From contig OZ023206.1 of NCBI GenBank assembly GCA_963995525.1, positions 42,329,178 through 42,393,177 of the forward strand: a stretch of 64,000 nt of DNA, given 5' to 3'. The notes under the pieces were generated by a model that was given only the letters and a program-made list of their open reading frames with translations, had not been told where the DNA came from and ran no database searches. Each line of letters starts with the position of its first letter. Positions within the stretch are counted from its first letter, which is position 1. This DNA comes from Escarpia spicata (lineage: Eukaryota; Annelida; Polychaeta; Sabellida; Siboglinidae). This document shows, piece by piece, positions 25,701 to 39,076 of the stretch. Both the position numbers and the translations under genes were made by a program.

Positions 25701-27346
25701 CTAGTTATGTGTGTAGCTTGATATCAGTCTAGCCTTCGTGAAGATTTGTAACATGCAAAACATATATTTGGGGTAAGACCACATTAAGGATCCGTCCGCC
25801 GAAAAAAGTCCACTTAAAATACCGTTATGCTGTGATATGCATAAATTTTGTTCGAACACTTTGATATGGGACATGTTTGTCTCGTGAGTACTGAATGTAC
25901 TGCTGCTTTAGACAAGATAAAACATCAAATGGGGATGAGTTTTCACACCTATAACTTACGTAATATGTTCTTGTAACTTACGTGACGGAGATAAAACGGT
26001 AACATGCATTCCCATTTGTGGTTAATCTAGTTATGTGTGTAGCTTGATATCAGTCTAGCCTTCGTGAAGATTTGTAACATGCAAAACATATATTTGGGGT
26101 AAGACCACATTAAGGATCCGTCCGCCGAAAAAAGTCCACTTAAAATACCGTTATGCTGTGATATGCATAAATTTTGTTCGAACACTTTGACATGGGACAT
26201 GTTTGTCTCGTGAGTACTGAATGTACTGCTGCTTTAGACAAGATAAAACATCAAATGGGGATGAGTTTTCACACCTATAACTTACGTAATATGTTCTTGT
26301 AACTTACGTGACGGAGATAAAACGGTAACATGCATTCCCATTTGTGGTTAATCTAGTTATGTGTGTAGTTTGATATCAGTCTAGCCTTCGTGAAGATTTG
26401 TAACATGCAAAACATCTATTTGGGGTAAGACCACATTAAGGATCCGTCCGCCGAAAAAAGTCCACTTAAAATACCGTTATGCTGTGATATGCATACATTT
26501 TGTTCGAACACTTTCACATGGGACATGTTTGTCTCGTGAGTACTGAATGTACTGCTGCTTTAGACAAGATAAAACATCAAATGGGGATGAGTTTTCACAC
26601 CTATGACTTACGTAATATGTTCTTGTAACTTACGTGACGGAGATAAAACGGTAACATGCATTCCCATTTGTGGTTAATCTAGTTATGTGTGTAGTTTGAT
26701 ATCAGTCTAACCTTCGTGAAGATTTGTAACATGCAAAACATATATTTGGGGTAAGACCACATTAAGGATCCGTCCGCCGAAAAAAGTCAACTTAAAATAC
26801 CGTTAAGCTGTGATATGCATAAATTTTGTTCGAACACTTTGACATGGGACATGTTTGTCTCGTGAGTACTGAAAGTACTGCTGCTTTAGACAAGTTAAAA
26901 CATCAAACGGGGATGAGTTTTCACACCTATAACTTACGTAATATGTTCTTGTAACTTACGTGACGGAGATAAAACGGTAACATGCATTCCCATTTGTGGT
27001 TAATCTAGTTATGTGTGTAGCTTGATATCAGTCTAGCCTTCGTGAAGATTTGTAACATGCAAAACATCTATTTGGGGTAAGACCACATTAAGGATCCGTC
27101 CGCCAAAAAAGTGGACTTAAAATACCGTTATGCTGTGATATGCATAAATTTTGTTAGAACACTTTGACATGGGACATGTTTGTCTCGTGAGTACTGAATA
27201 TACTGCTGCTTTAGACAAGATAAAACATCAAATGGGGAAGAGTTTTCACACCTATAACTTACGTAATATGTTCTTGTAACTTACGTGACGGAGATAAAAC
27301 GGTAACATGCATTCCCATTTGTGGTTAATCTAGTTATGTGTGTAGC
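22459..27346 (+). repeat. Higher-order repeat copy missing three monomers (15 monomers, 4888 bp)
   Basis: Order: Cv, C D B2 B C Da E Bg D B2 B C Da E. Against the 18-monomer unit, D E B* is absent between the first monomer and C. Starts are 22459, 22785, 23111, 23437, 23763, 24089, 24415, 24741, 25066, 25392, 25718, 26044, 26370, 26696 and 27022. The C monomer at 22785 begins ttgatgtcag, a head normally seen on the D that follows Cv. The join therefore fell inside or near a monomer start and left the register intact. Confidence 0.88.
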
Positions 27347-30300
27347 TTGATATCAGTCTAGCCTTCGTGAAGATTTGTAACATGCAAAACATATATTTGG
27401 GGTAAGACCACATTAAGGATCCGTCCGCCGAAAAAAGTCCACTTAAAATACCGTTATGCTGTGATATGCATAAATTTTGTTCGAACACTTTCACATGGGA
27501 CATGTTTGTCTCGTGAGTACTGAATGTACTGCTGCTTTAGACAAGATAAAACATAAAATGGGGATGAGTTTTCACACCTTTGACTTACGTAATATGTTCT
27601 TGTAACTTACGTGACGGAGATAAAACGGTAACATGCATTCCCATTTGTGGTTAATCTAGTTATGTGTGTATTTTGATGTCAGTCTAGCCTTCGTGAAGAT
27701 TTGTAACATGCAAAACATATATTTGGGGTAAGACCACATTAAGGATCCGTCCGCCGAAAAAAGTCAACTTAAAATACCGTTAAGCTGTGATATGCATAAA
27801 TTTTGTTCGAACACTTTGACATGGGACATGTTTGTCTCGTGAGTACTGAATGTACTGCTGCTTTAGACAAGTTAAAACATCAAACGGGGATGAGTTTTCA
27901 CACCTATAACTTACGTAATATGTTCTTGTAACTTACGTGACGGAGATAAAATGGTAACATGCATTCCCATTTGTGGTTAATCTAGTTATGTGTGTAGCTT
28001 GATATCAGTCTAGCCTTCGTGAAGATTTGTAACATGCAAAACATCTATTTGGGGTAAGACCACATTAAGGATCCGTCCGCCAAAAAAGTGGACTTAAAAT
28101 ACCGTTATGCTGTGATATGCATAAATTTTGTTAGAACACTTTGACATGGGACATGTTTGTCTCGTGAGTACTGAATATACTGCTGCTTTAGACAAGATAA
28201 AACATCAAATGGGGAAGAGTTTTCACACCTATAACTTACGTAATATGTTCTTGTAACTTACGTGACGGAGATAAAACGGTAACATGCATTCCCATTTGTG
28301 GTTAATCTAGTTATGTGTGTAGCTTGATATCAGTCTAGCCTTCGTGAAGATTTGTAACATGCAAAACATATATTTGGGGTAAGACCACATTAAGGATCCG
28401 TCCGCCGAAAAAAGTCCACTTAAAATACCGTTATGCTGTGATATGCATAAATTTTTTTCGAACATTTTGACATGGGACATGTTTGTCTCGTGAATACTGA
28501 ATGTACTGCTGCTTTAGACAAGATAAAACATCAAATGGGGATGAGTTTTCACACCTATAACTTACGTAATATGTTCTTGTAACTTACGTGACGGAGATAA
28601 AACGGTAACATGCATTCCCATTTGTGGTTAATCTAGTTATGTGTGTAGTTTGATATCAGTCTAGCCTTCGTGAAGATTTGTAACATGCAAAACATCTATT
28701 TGGGGTAAGACCACATTAAGGATCCGTCCGCCGAAAAAAGTCCACTTAAAATACCGTTATGCTGTGATATGCATAAATTTTGTTCGAACACTTTCACATG
28801 GGACATGTTTGTCTCGTGAGTACTGAATGTACTGCTGCTTTAGACAAGATAAAACATCAAATGGGGATGAGTTTTCACACCTATGACTTACGTAATATGT
28901 TCTTGTAACTTACGTGACGGAGATAAAACGGTAACATGCATTCCCATTTGTGGTTAATCTAGTTATGTGTGTAGTTTGATATCAGTCTAACCTTCGTGAA
29001 GATTTGTAACATGCAAAACATATATTTGGGGTAAGACCACATTAAGGATCCGTCCGCCGAAAAAAGTCAACTTAAAATACCGTTAAGCTGTGATATGCAT
29101 AAATTTTGTTCGAACACTTTGACATGGGACATGTTTGTCTCGTGAGTACTGAATGTACTGCTGCTTTAGACAAGTTAAAACATCAAACGGGGATGAGTTT
29201 TCACACCTATAACTTACGTAATATGTTCTTGTAACTTACGTGACGGAGATAAAACGGTAACATGCATTCCCATTTGTGGTTAATCTAGTTATGTGTGTAG
29301 CTTGATATCAGTCTAGCCTTCGTGAAGATTTGTAACATGCAAAACATATATTTGGGGTAAGACCACATTAAGGATCCGTCCGCCGAAAAAAGTCCACTTA
29401 AAATACCGTTATGCTGTGATATGCATAAATTTTGTTCGAACACTTTGATATGGGACATGTTTGTCTCGTGAGTACTGAATGTACTGCTGCTTTAGACAAG
29501 ATAAAACATCAAATGGGGATGAGTTTTCACACCTATAACTTACGTAATATGTTCTTGTAACTTACGTGACGGAGATAAAACGGTAACATGCATTCCCATT
29601 TGTGGTTAATCTAGTTATGTGTGTAGCTTGATATCAGTCTAGCCTTCGTGAAGATTTGTAACATGCAAAACATATATTTGGGGTAAGACCACATTAAGGA
29701 TCCGTCCGCCGAAAAAAGTCCACTTAAAATACCGTTATGCTGTGATATGCATAAATTTTGTTCGAACACTTTGACATGGGACATGTTTGTCTCGTGAGTA
29801 CTGAATGTACTGCTGCTTTAGACAAGATAAAACATCAAATGGGGATGAGTTTTCACACCTATAACTTACGTAATATGTTCTTGTAACTTACGTGACGGAG
29901 ATAAAACGGTAACATGCATTCCCATTTGTGGTTAATCTAGTTATGTGTGTAGTTTGATATCAGTCTAGCCTTCGTGAAGATTTGTAACATGCAAAACATC
30001 TATTTGGGGTAAGACCACATTAAGGATCCGTCCGCCGAAAAAAGTCCACTTAAAATACCGTTATGCTGTGATATGCATAAATTTTGTTCGAACACTTTCA
30101 CATGGGACATGTTTGTCTCGTGAGTACTGAATGTACTGCTGCTTTAGACAAGATAAAACATCAAATGGGGATGAGTTTTCACACCTATGACTTACGTAAT
30201 ATGTTCTTGTAACTTACGTGACGGAGATAAAACGGTAACATGCATTCCCATTTGTGGTTAATCTAGTTATGTGTGTTGTTTGATATCAGTCTAACCTTCG

Positions 30301-33211
30301 TGAAGATTTGTAACATGCAAAACATATATTTGGGGTAAGACCACATTAAGGATCCGTCCGCCGAAAAAAGTCAACTTAAAATACCGTTAAGCTGTGATAT
30401 GCATAAATTTTGTTCGAACACTTTGACATGGGACATGTTTGTCTCGTGAGTACTGAAAGTACTGCTGCTTTAGACAAGTTAAAACATCAAACGGGGATGA
30501 GTTTTCACACCTATAACTTACGTAATATGTTCTTGTAACTTACGTGACGGAGATAAAACGGTAACATGCATTCCCATTTGTGGTTAATCTAGTTATGTGT
30601 GTAGCTTGATATCAGTCTAGCCTTCGTGAAGATTTGTAACATGCAAAACATCTATTTGGGGTAAGACCACATTAAGGATCCGTCCGCCAAAAAAGTGGAC
30701 TTAAAATACCGTTATGCTGTGATATGCATAAATTTTGTTCGAACACTTTGACATGGGACATGTTTGTCTCGTGAGTACTGAATATACTGCTGCTTTAGAC
30801 AAGATAAAACATCAAATGGGGAAGAGTTTTCACACCTATAACTTACGTAATATGTTCTTGTAACTTACGTGACGGAGATAAAACGGTAACATGCATTCCC
30901 ATTTGTGGTTAATCTAGTTATGTGTGTAGCTTGATATCAGTCTAGCCTTCGTGAAGATTTGTAACATGCAAAACATATATTTGGGGTAAGACCACATTAA
31001 GGATCCGTCCGCCGAAAAAAGTCCACTTAAAATACCGTTATGCTGTGATATGCATAAATTTTGTTCGAACACTTTGACATGGGACATGTTTGTCTCGTGA
31101 GTACTGAATGTACTGCTGCTTTAGACAAGATAAAACATCAAATGGGGATGAGTTTTCACACCTATGACTTACGTAATATGTTCTTGTAACTTACGTGACG
31201 GAGATAAAACGGTAACATGCATTCCCATTTGTGGTTAATCTAGTTATGTGTGTAGTTTGATATCAGTCTAACCTTCGTGAAGATTTGTAACATGCAAAAC
31301 ATATATTTGGGGTAAGACCACATTAAGGATCCGTCCGCCGAAAAAAGTCAACTTAAAATACCGTTAAGCTGTGATATGCATAAATTTTGTTCGAACACTT
31401 TGACATGGGACATGTTTGTCTCGTGAGTACTGAATGTACTGCTGCTTTAGACAAGTTAAAACATCAAACGGGGATGAGTTTTCACACCTATAACTTACGT
31501 AATATGTTCTTGTAACTTACGTGACGGAGATAAAACGGTAACATGCATTCCCATTTGTGGTTAATCTAGTTATGTGTGTAGCTTGATATCAGTCTAGCCT
31601 TCGTGAAGATTTGTAACATGCAAAACATATATTTGGGGTAAGACCACATTAAGGATCCGTCCGCCGAAAAAAGTCCACTTAAAATACCGTTATGCTGTGA
31701 TATGCATAAATTTTGTTCGAACACTTTGATATGGGACATGTTTGTCTCGTGAGTACTGAATGTACTGCTGCTTTAGACAAGATAAAACATCAAATGGGGA
31801 TGAGTTTTCACACCTATAACTTACGTAATATGTTCTTGTAACTTACGTGACGGAGATAAAACGGTAACATGCATTCCCATTTGTGGTTAATCTAGTTATG
31901 TGTGTAGCTTGATATCAGTCTAGCCTTCGTGAAGATTTGTAACATGCAAAACATATATTTGGGGTAAGACCACATTAAGGATCCGTCCGCCGAAAAAAGT
32001 CCACTTAAAATACCGTTATGCTGTGATATGCATAAATTTTGTTCGAACACTTTGACATGGGACATGTTTGTCTCGTGAGTACTGAATGTACTGCTGCTTT
32101 AGACAAGATAAAACATCAAATGGGGATGAGTTTTCACACCTATAACTTACGTAATATGTTCTTGTAACTTACGTGACGGAGATAAAACGGTAACATGCAT
32201 TCCCATTTGTGGTTAATCTAGTTATGTGTGTAGTTTGATATCAGTCTAGCCTTCGTGAAGATTTGTAACATGCAAAACATCTATTTGGGGTAAGACCACA
32301 TTAAGGATCCGTCCGCCGAAAAAAGTCCACTTAAAATACCGTTATGCTGTGATATGCATACATTTTATTCGAACACTTTCACATGGGACATGTTTGTCTC
32401 GTGAGTACTGAATGTACTGCTGCTTTAGACAAGATAAAACATCAAATGGGGATGAGTTTTCACACCTATGACTTACGTAATATGTTCTTGTAACTTACGT
32501 GACGGAGATAAAACGGTAACATGCATTCCCATTTGTGGTTAATCTAGTTATGTGTGTAGTTTGATATCAGTCTAACCTTCGTGAAGATTTGTAACATGCA
32601 AAACATATATTTGGGGTAAGACCACATTAAGGATCCGTCCGCCGAAAAAAGTCAACTTAAAATACCGTTAAGCTGTGATATGCATAAATTTTGTTCGAAC
32701 ACTTTGACATGGGACATGTTTGTCTCGTGAGTACTGAAAGTACTGCTGCTTTAGACAAGTTAAAACATCAAACGGGGATGAGTTTTCACACCTATAACTT
32801 ACGTAATATGTTCTTGTAACTTACGTGACGGAGATAAAACGGTAACATGCATTCCCATTTGTGGTTAATCTAGTTATGTGTGTAGCTTGATATCAGTCTA
32901 GCCTTCGTGAAGATTTGTAACATGCAAAACATCTATTTGGGGTAAGACCACATTAAGGATCCGTCCGCCAAAAAAGTGGACTTAAAATACCGTTATGCTG
33001 TGATATGCATAAATTTTGTTAGAACACTTTGACATGGGACATGTTTGTCTCGTGAGTACTGAATATACTGCTGCTTTAGACAAGATAAAACATCAAATGG
33101 GGAAGAGTTTTCACACCTATAACTTACGTAATATGTTCTTGTAACTTACGTGACGGAGATAAAACGGTAACATGCATTCCCATTTGTGGTTAATCTAGTT
33201 ATGTGTGTAGC
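27347..33211 (+). repeat. 18-monomer higher-order repeat, copy directly followed by another (5865 bp)
   Basis: Starts: 27347, 27673, 27999, 28324, 28650, 28976, 29302, 29628, 29954, 30280, 30606, 30931, 31257, 31583, 31909, 32235, 32561 and 32887. The first monomer is a hybrid: B-like 5' part (atatttgggg) and Cv-like 3' part (acataaaatg, cctttgac). The next copy has the same hybrid and the same aaaatggtaac change in its second monomer, so the two share a recent ancestor. Private changes include ttcgaac in the E at 30606 and tttattcg in the C at 32235. Confidence 0.94.
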
Positions 33212-36200
33212 TTGATATCAGTCTAGCCTTCGTGAAGATTTGTAACATGCAAAACATATATTTGGGGTAAGACCACATTAAGGATCCGTCCGCCGAAAAA
33301 AGTCCACTTAAAATACCGTTATGCTGTGATATGCATAAATTTTGTTCGAACACTTTCACATGGGACATGTTTGTCTCGTGAGTACTGAATGTACTGCTGC
33401 TTTAGACAAGATAAAACATAAAATGGGGATGAGTTTTCACACCTTTGACTTACGTAATATGTTCTTGTAACTTACGTGACGGAGATAAAACGGTAACATG
33501 CATTCCCATTTGTGGTTAATCTAGTTATGTGTGTAGTTTGATGTCAGTCTAACCTTCGTGAAGATTTGTAACATGCAAAACATATATTTGGGGTAAGACC
33601 ACATTAAGGATCCGTCCGCCGAAAAAAGTCAACTTAAAATACCGTTAAGCTGTGATATGCATAAATTTTGTTCGAACACTTTGACATGGGACATGTTTGT
33701 CTCGTGAGTACTGAATGTACTGCTGCTTTAGACAAGTTAAAACATCAAACGGGGATGAGTTTTCACACCTATAACTTACGTAATATGTTCTTGTAACTTA
33801 CGTGACGGAGATAAAATGGTAACATGCATTCCCATTTGTGGTTAATCTAGTTATGTGTGTAGCTTGATATCAGTCTAGCCTTCGTGAAGATTTGTAACAT
33901 GCAAAACATCTATTTGGGGTAAGACCACATTAAGGATCCGTCCGCCAAAAAAGTGGACTTAAAATACCGTTATGCTGTGATATGCATAAATTTTGTTAGA
34001 ACACTTTGAAATGGGACATGTTTGTCTCGTGAGTACTGAATATACTGCTGCTTTAGACAAGATAAAACATCAAATGGGGAAGAGTTTTCACACCTATAAC
34101 TTACGTAATATGTTCTTGTAACTTACGTGACGGAGATAAAACGGTAACATGCATTCCCATTTGTGGTTAATCTAGTTATGTGTGTAGCTTGATATCAGTC
34201 TAGCCTTCGTGAAGATTTGTAACATGCAAAACATATATTTGGGGTAAGACCACATTAAGGATCCGTCCGCCGAAAAAAGTCCACTTAAAATACCGTTATG
34301 CTGTGATATGCATAAATTTTTTTCGAACATTTTGACATGGGACATGTTTGTCTCGTGAATACTGAATGTACTGCTGCTTTAGACAAGATAAAACATCAAA
34401 TGGGGATGAGTTTTCACACCTATAACTTACGTAATATGTTCTTGTAACTTACGTGACGGAGATAAAACGGTAACATGCATTCCCATTTGTGGTTAATCTA
34501 GTTATGTGTGTAGTTTGATATCAGTCTAGCCTTCGTGAAGATTTGTAACATGCAAAACATCTATTTGGGGTAAGACCACATTAAGGATCCGTCCGCCGAA
34601 AAAAGTCCACTTAAAATACCGTTATGCTGTGATATGCATAAATTTTGTTCGAACACTTTCACATGGGACATGTTTGTCTCGTGAGTACTGAATGTACTGC
34701 TGCTTTAGACAAGATAAAACATCAAATGGGGATGAGTTTTCACACCTATGACTTACGTAATATGTTCTTGTAACTTACGTGACGGAGATAAAACGGTAAC
34801 ATGCATTCCCATTTGTGGTTAATCTAGTTATGTGTGTAGTTTGATATCAGTCTAACCTTCGTGAAGATTTGTAACATGCAAAACATATATTTGGGGTAAG
34901 ACCACATTAAGGATCCGTCCGCCGAAAAAAGTCAACTTAAAATACCGTTAAGCTGTGATATGCATAAATTTTGTTCGAACACTTTGACATGGGACATGTT
35001 TGTCTCGTGAGTACTGAATGTACTGCTGCTTTAGACAAGTTAAAACATCAAACGGGGATGAGTTTTCACACCTATAACTTACGTAATATGTTCTTGTAAC
35101 TTACGTGACGGAGATAAAACGGTAACATGCATTCCCATTTGTGGTTAATCTAGTTATGTGTGTAGCTTGATATCAGTCTAGCCTTCGTGAAGATTTGTAA
35201 CATGCAAAACATATATTTGGGGTAAGACCACATTAAGGATCCGTCCGCCGAAAAAAGTCCACTTAAAATACCGTTATGCTGTGATATGCATAAATTTTGT
35301 TCGAACACTTTGATATGGGACATGTTTGTCTCGTGAGTACTGAATGTACTGCTGCTTTAGACAAGATAAAACATCAAATGGGGATGAGTTTTCACACCTA
35401 TAACTTACGTAATATGTTCTTGTAACTTACGTGACGGAGATAAAACGGTAACATGCATTCCCATTTGTGGTTAATCTAGTTATGTGTGTAGCTTGATATC
35501 AGTCTAGCCTTCGTGAAGATTTGTAACATGCAAAACATATATTTGGGGTAAGACCACATTAAGGATCCGTCCGCCGAAAAAAGTCCACTTAAAATACCGT
35601 TATGCTGTGATATGCATAAATTTTGTTCGAACACTTTGACATGGGACATGTTTGTCTCGTGAGTACTGAATGTACTGCTGCTTTAGACAAGATAAAACAT
35701 CAAATGGGGATGAGTTTTCACACCTATAACTTACGTAATATGTTCTTGTAACTTACGTGACGGAGATAAAACGGTAACATGCATTCCCATTTGTGGTTAA
35801 TCTAGTTATGTGTGTAGTTTGATATCAGTCTAGCCTTCGTGAAGATTTGTAACATGCAAAACATCTATTTGGGGTAAGACCACATTAAGGATCCGTCCGC
35901 CGAAAAAAGTCCACTTAAAATACCGTTATGCTGTGATATGCATAAATTTTGTTCGAACACTTTCACATGGGACATGTTTGTCTCGTGAGTACTGAATGTA
36001 CTGCTGCTTTAGACAAGATAAAACATCAAATGGGGATGAGTTTTCACACCTATGACTTACGTAATATGTTCTTGTAACTTACGTGACGGAGATAAAACGG
36101 TAACATGCATTCCCATTTGTGGTTAATCTAGTTATGTGTGTTGTTTGATATCAGTCTAACCTTCGTGAAGATTTGTAACATGCAAAACATATATTTGGGG

Positions 36201-39076
36201 TAAGACCACATTAAGGATCCGTCCGCCGAAAAAAGTCAACTTAAAATACCGTTAAGCTGTGATATGCATAAATTTTGTTCGAACACTTTGACATGGGACA
36301 TGTTTGTCTCGTGAGTACTGAAAGTACTGCTGCTTTAGACAAGTTAAAACATCAAACGGGGATGAGTTTTCACACCTATAACTTACGTAATATGTTCTTG
36401 TAACTTACGTGACGGAGATAAAACGGTAACATGCATTCCCATTTGTGGTTAATCTAGTTATGTGTGTAGCTTGATATCAGTCTAGCCTTCGTGAAGATTT
36501 GTAACATGCAAAACATCTATTTGGGGTAAGACCACATTAAGGATCCGTCCGCCAAAAAAGTGGACTTAAAATACCGTTATGCTGTGATATGCATAAATTT
36601 TGTTAGAACACTTTGACATGGGACATGTTTGTCTCGTGAGTACTGAATATACTGCTGCTTTAGACAAGATAAAACATCAAATGGGGAAGAGTTTTCACAC
36701 CTATAACTTACGTAATATGTTCTTGTAACTTACGTGACGGAGATAAAACGGTAACATGCATTCCCATTTGTGGTTAATCTAGTTATGTGTGTAGCTTGAT
36801 ATCAGTCTAGCCTTCGTGAAGATTTGTAACATGCAAAACATATATTTGGGGTAAGACCACATTAAGGATCCGTCCGCCGAAAAAAGTCCACTTAAAATAC
36901 CGTTATGCTGTGATATGCATAAATTTTGTTCGAACACTTTGACATGGGACATGTTTGTCTCGTGAGTACTGCATGTACTGCTGCTTTAGACAAGATAAAA
37001 CATCAAATGGGGATGAGTTTTCACACCTATGACTTACGTAATATGTTCTTGTAACTTACGTGACGGAGATAAAACGGTAACATGCATTCCCATTTGTGGT
37101 TAATCTAGTTATGTGTGTAGTTTGATATCAGTCTAACCTTCGTGAAGATTTGTAACATGCAAAACATATATTTGGGGTAAGACCACATTAAGGATCCGTC
37201 CGCCGAAAAAAGTCAACTTAAAATACCGTTAAGCTGTGATATGCATAAATTTTGTTCGAACACTTTGACATGGGACATGTTTGTCTCGTGAGTACTGAAT
37301 GTACTGCTGCTTTAGACAAGTTAAAACATCAAACGGGGATGAGTTTTCACACCTATAACTTACGTAATATGTTCTTGTAACTTACGTGACGGAGATAAAA
37401 CGGTAACATGCATTCCCATTTGTGGTTAATCTAGTTATGTGTGTAGCTTGATATCAGTCTAGCCTTCGTGAAGATTTGTAACATGCAAAACATATATTTG
37501 GGGTAAGACCACATTAAGGATCCGTCCGCCGAAAAAAGTCCACTTAAAATACCGTTATGCTGTGATATGCTTAAATTTTGTTCGAACACTTTGATATGGG
37601 ACATGTTTGTCTCGTGAGTACTGAATGTACTGCTGCTTTAGACAAGATAAAACATCAAATGGGGATGAGTTTTCACACCTATAACTTACGTAATATGTTC
37701 TTGTAACTTACGTGACGGAGATAAAACGGTAACATGCATTCCCATTTGTGGTTAATCTAGTTATGTGTGTAGCTTGATATCAGTCTAGCCTTCGTGAAGA
37801 TTTGTAACATGCAAAACATATATTTGGGGTAAGACCACATTAAGGATCCGTCCGCCGAAAAAAGTCCACTTAAAATACCGTTATGCTGTGATATGCATAA
37901 ATTTTGTTCGAACACTTTGACATGGGACATGTTTGTCTCGTGAGTACTGAATGTACTGCTGCTTTAGACAAGATAAAACATCAAATGGGGATGAGTTTTC
38001 ACACCTATAACTTACGTAATATGTTCTTGTAACTTACGTGACGGAGATAAAACGGTAACATGCATTCCCATTTGTGGTTAATCTAGTTATGTGTGTAGTT
38101 TGATATCAGTCTAGCCTTCGTGAAGATTTGTAACATGCAAAACATCTATTTGGGGTAAGACCACATTAAGGATCCGTCCGCCGAAAAAAGTCCACTTAAA
38201 ATACCGTTATGCTGTGATATGCATACATTTTGTTCGAACACTTTCACATGGGACATGTTTGTCTCGTGAGTAGTGAATGTACTGCTGCTTTAGACAAGAT
38301 AAAACATCAAATGGGGATGAGTTTTCACACCTATGACTTACGTAATATGTTCTTGTAACTTACGTGACGGAGATAAAACGGTAACATGCATTCCCATTTG
38401 TGGTTAATCTAGTTATGTGTGTAGTTTGATATCAGTCTAACCTTCGTGAAGATTTGTAACATGCAAAACATATATTTGGGGTAAGACCACATTAAGGATC
38501 CGTCCGCCGAAAAAAGTCAACTTAAAATACCGTTAAGCTGTGATATGCATAAATTTTGTTCGAACACTTTGACATGGGATATGTTTGTCTCGTGAGTACT
38601 GAAAGTACTGCTGCTTTAGACAAGTTAAAACATCAAACGGGGATGAGTTTTCACACCTATAACTTACGTAATATGTTCTTGTAACTTACGTGACGGAGAT
38701 AAAACGGTAACATGCATTCCAATTTGTGGTTAATCTAGTTATGTGTGTAGCTTGATATCAGTCTAGCCTTCGTGAAGATTTGTAACATGCAAAACATCTA
38801 TTTGGGGTAAGACCACATTAAGGATCCGTCCGCCAAAAAAGTGGACTTAAAATACCGTTATGCTGTGATATGCATAAATTTTGTTAGAACACTTTGACAT
38901 GGGACATGTTTGTCTCGTGAGTACTGAATATACTGCTGCTTTAGACAAGATAAAACATCAAATGGGGAAGAGTTTTCACACCTATAACTTACGTAATATG
39001 TTCTTGTAACTTACGTGACGGAGATAAAACGGTAACATGCATTCCCATTTGTGGTTAATCTAGTTATGTGTGTAGC
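33212..39076 (+). repeat. 18-monomer higher-order repeat, tandem partner (5865 bp)
   Basis: Same order and exactly the same length as 27347-33211. Starts: 33212, 33538, 33864, 34189, 34515, 34841, 35167, 35493, 35819, 36145, 36471, 36796, 37122, 37448, 37774, 38100, 38426 and 38752. Scanning by eye I found about ten differences from its partner, such as tttgaaatgg at 33864, gcatgtact at 36796, gcttaaat at 37448 and gagtagtg at 38100. That count is not an alignment, but it suggests identity above 99%. Confidence 0.94.
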
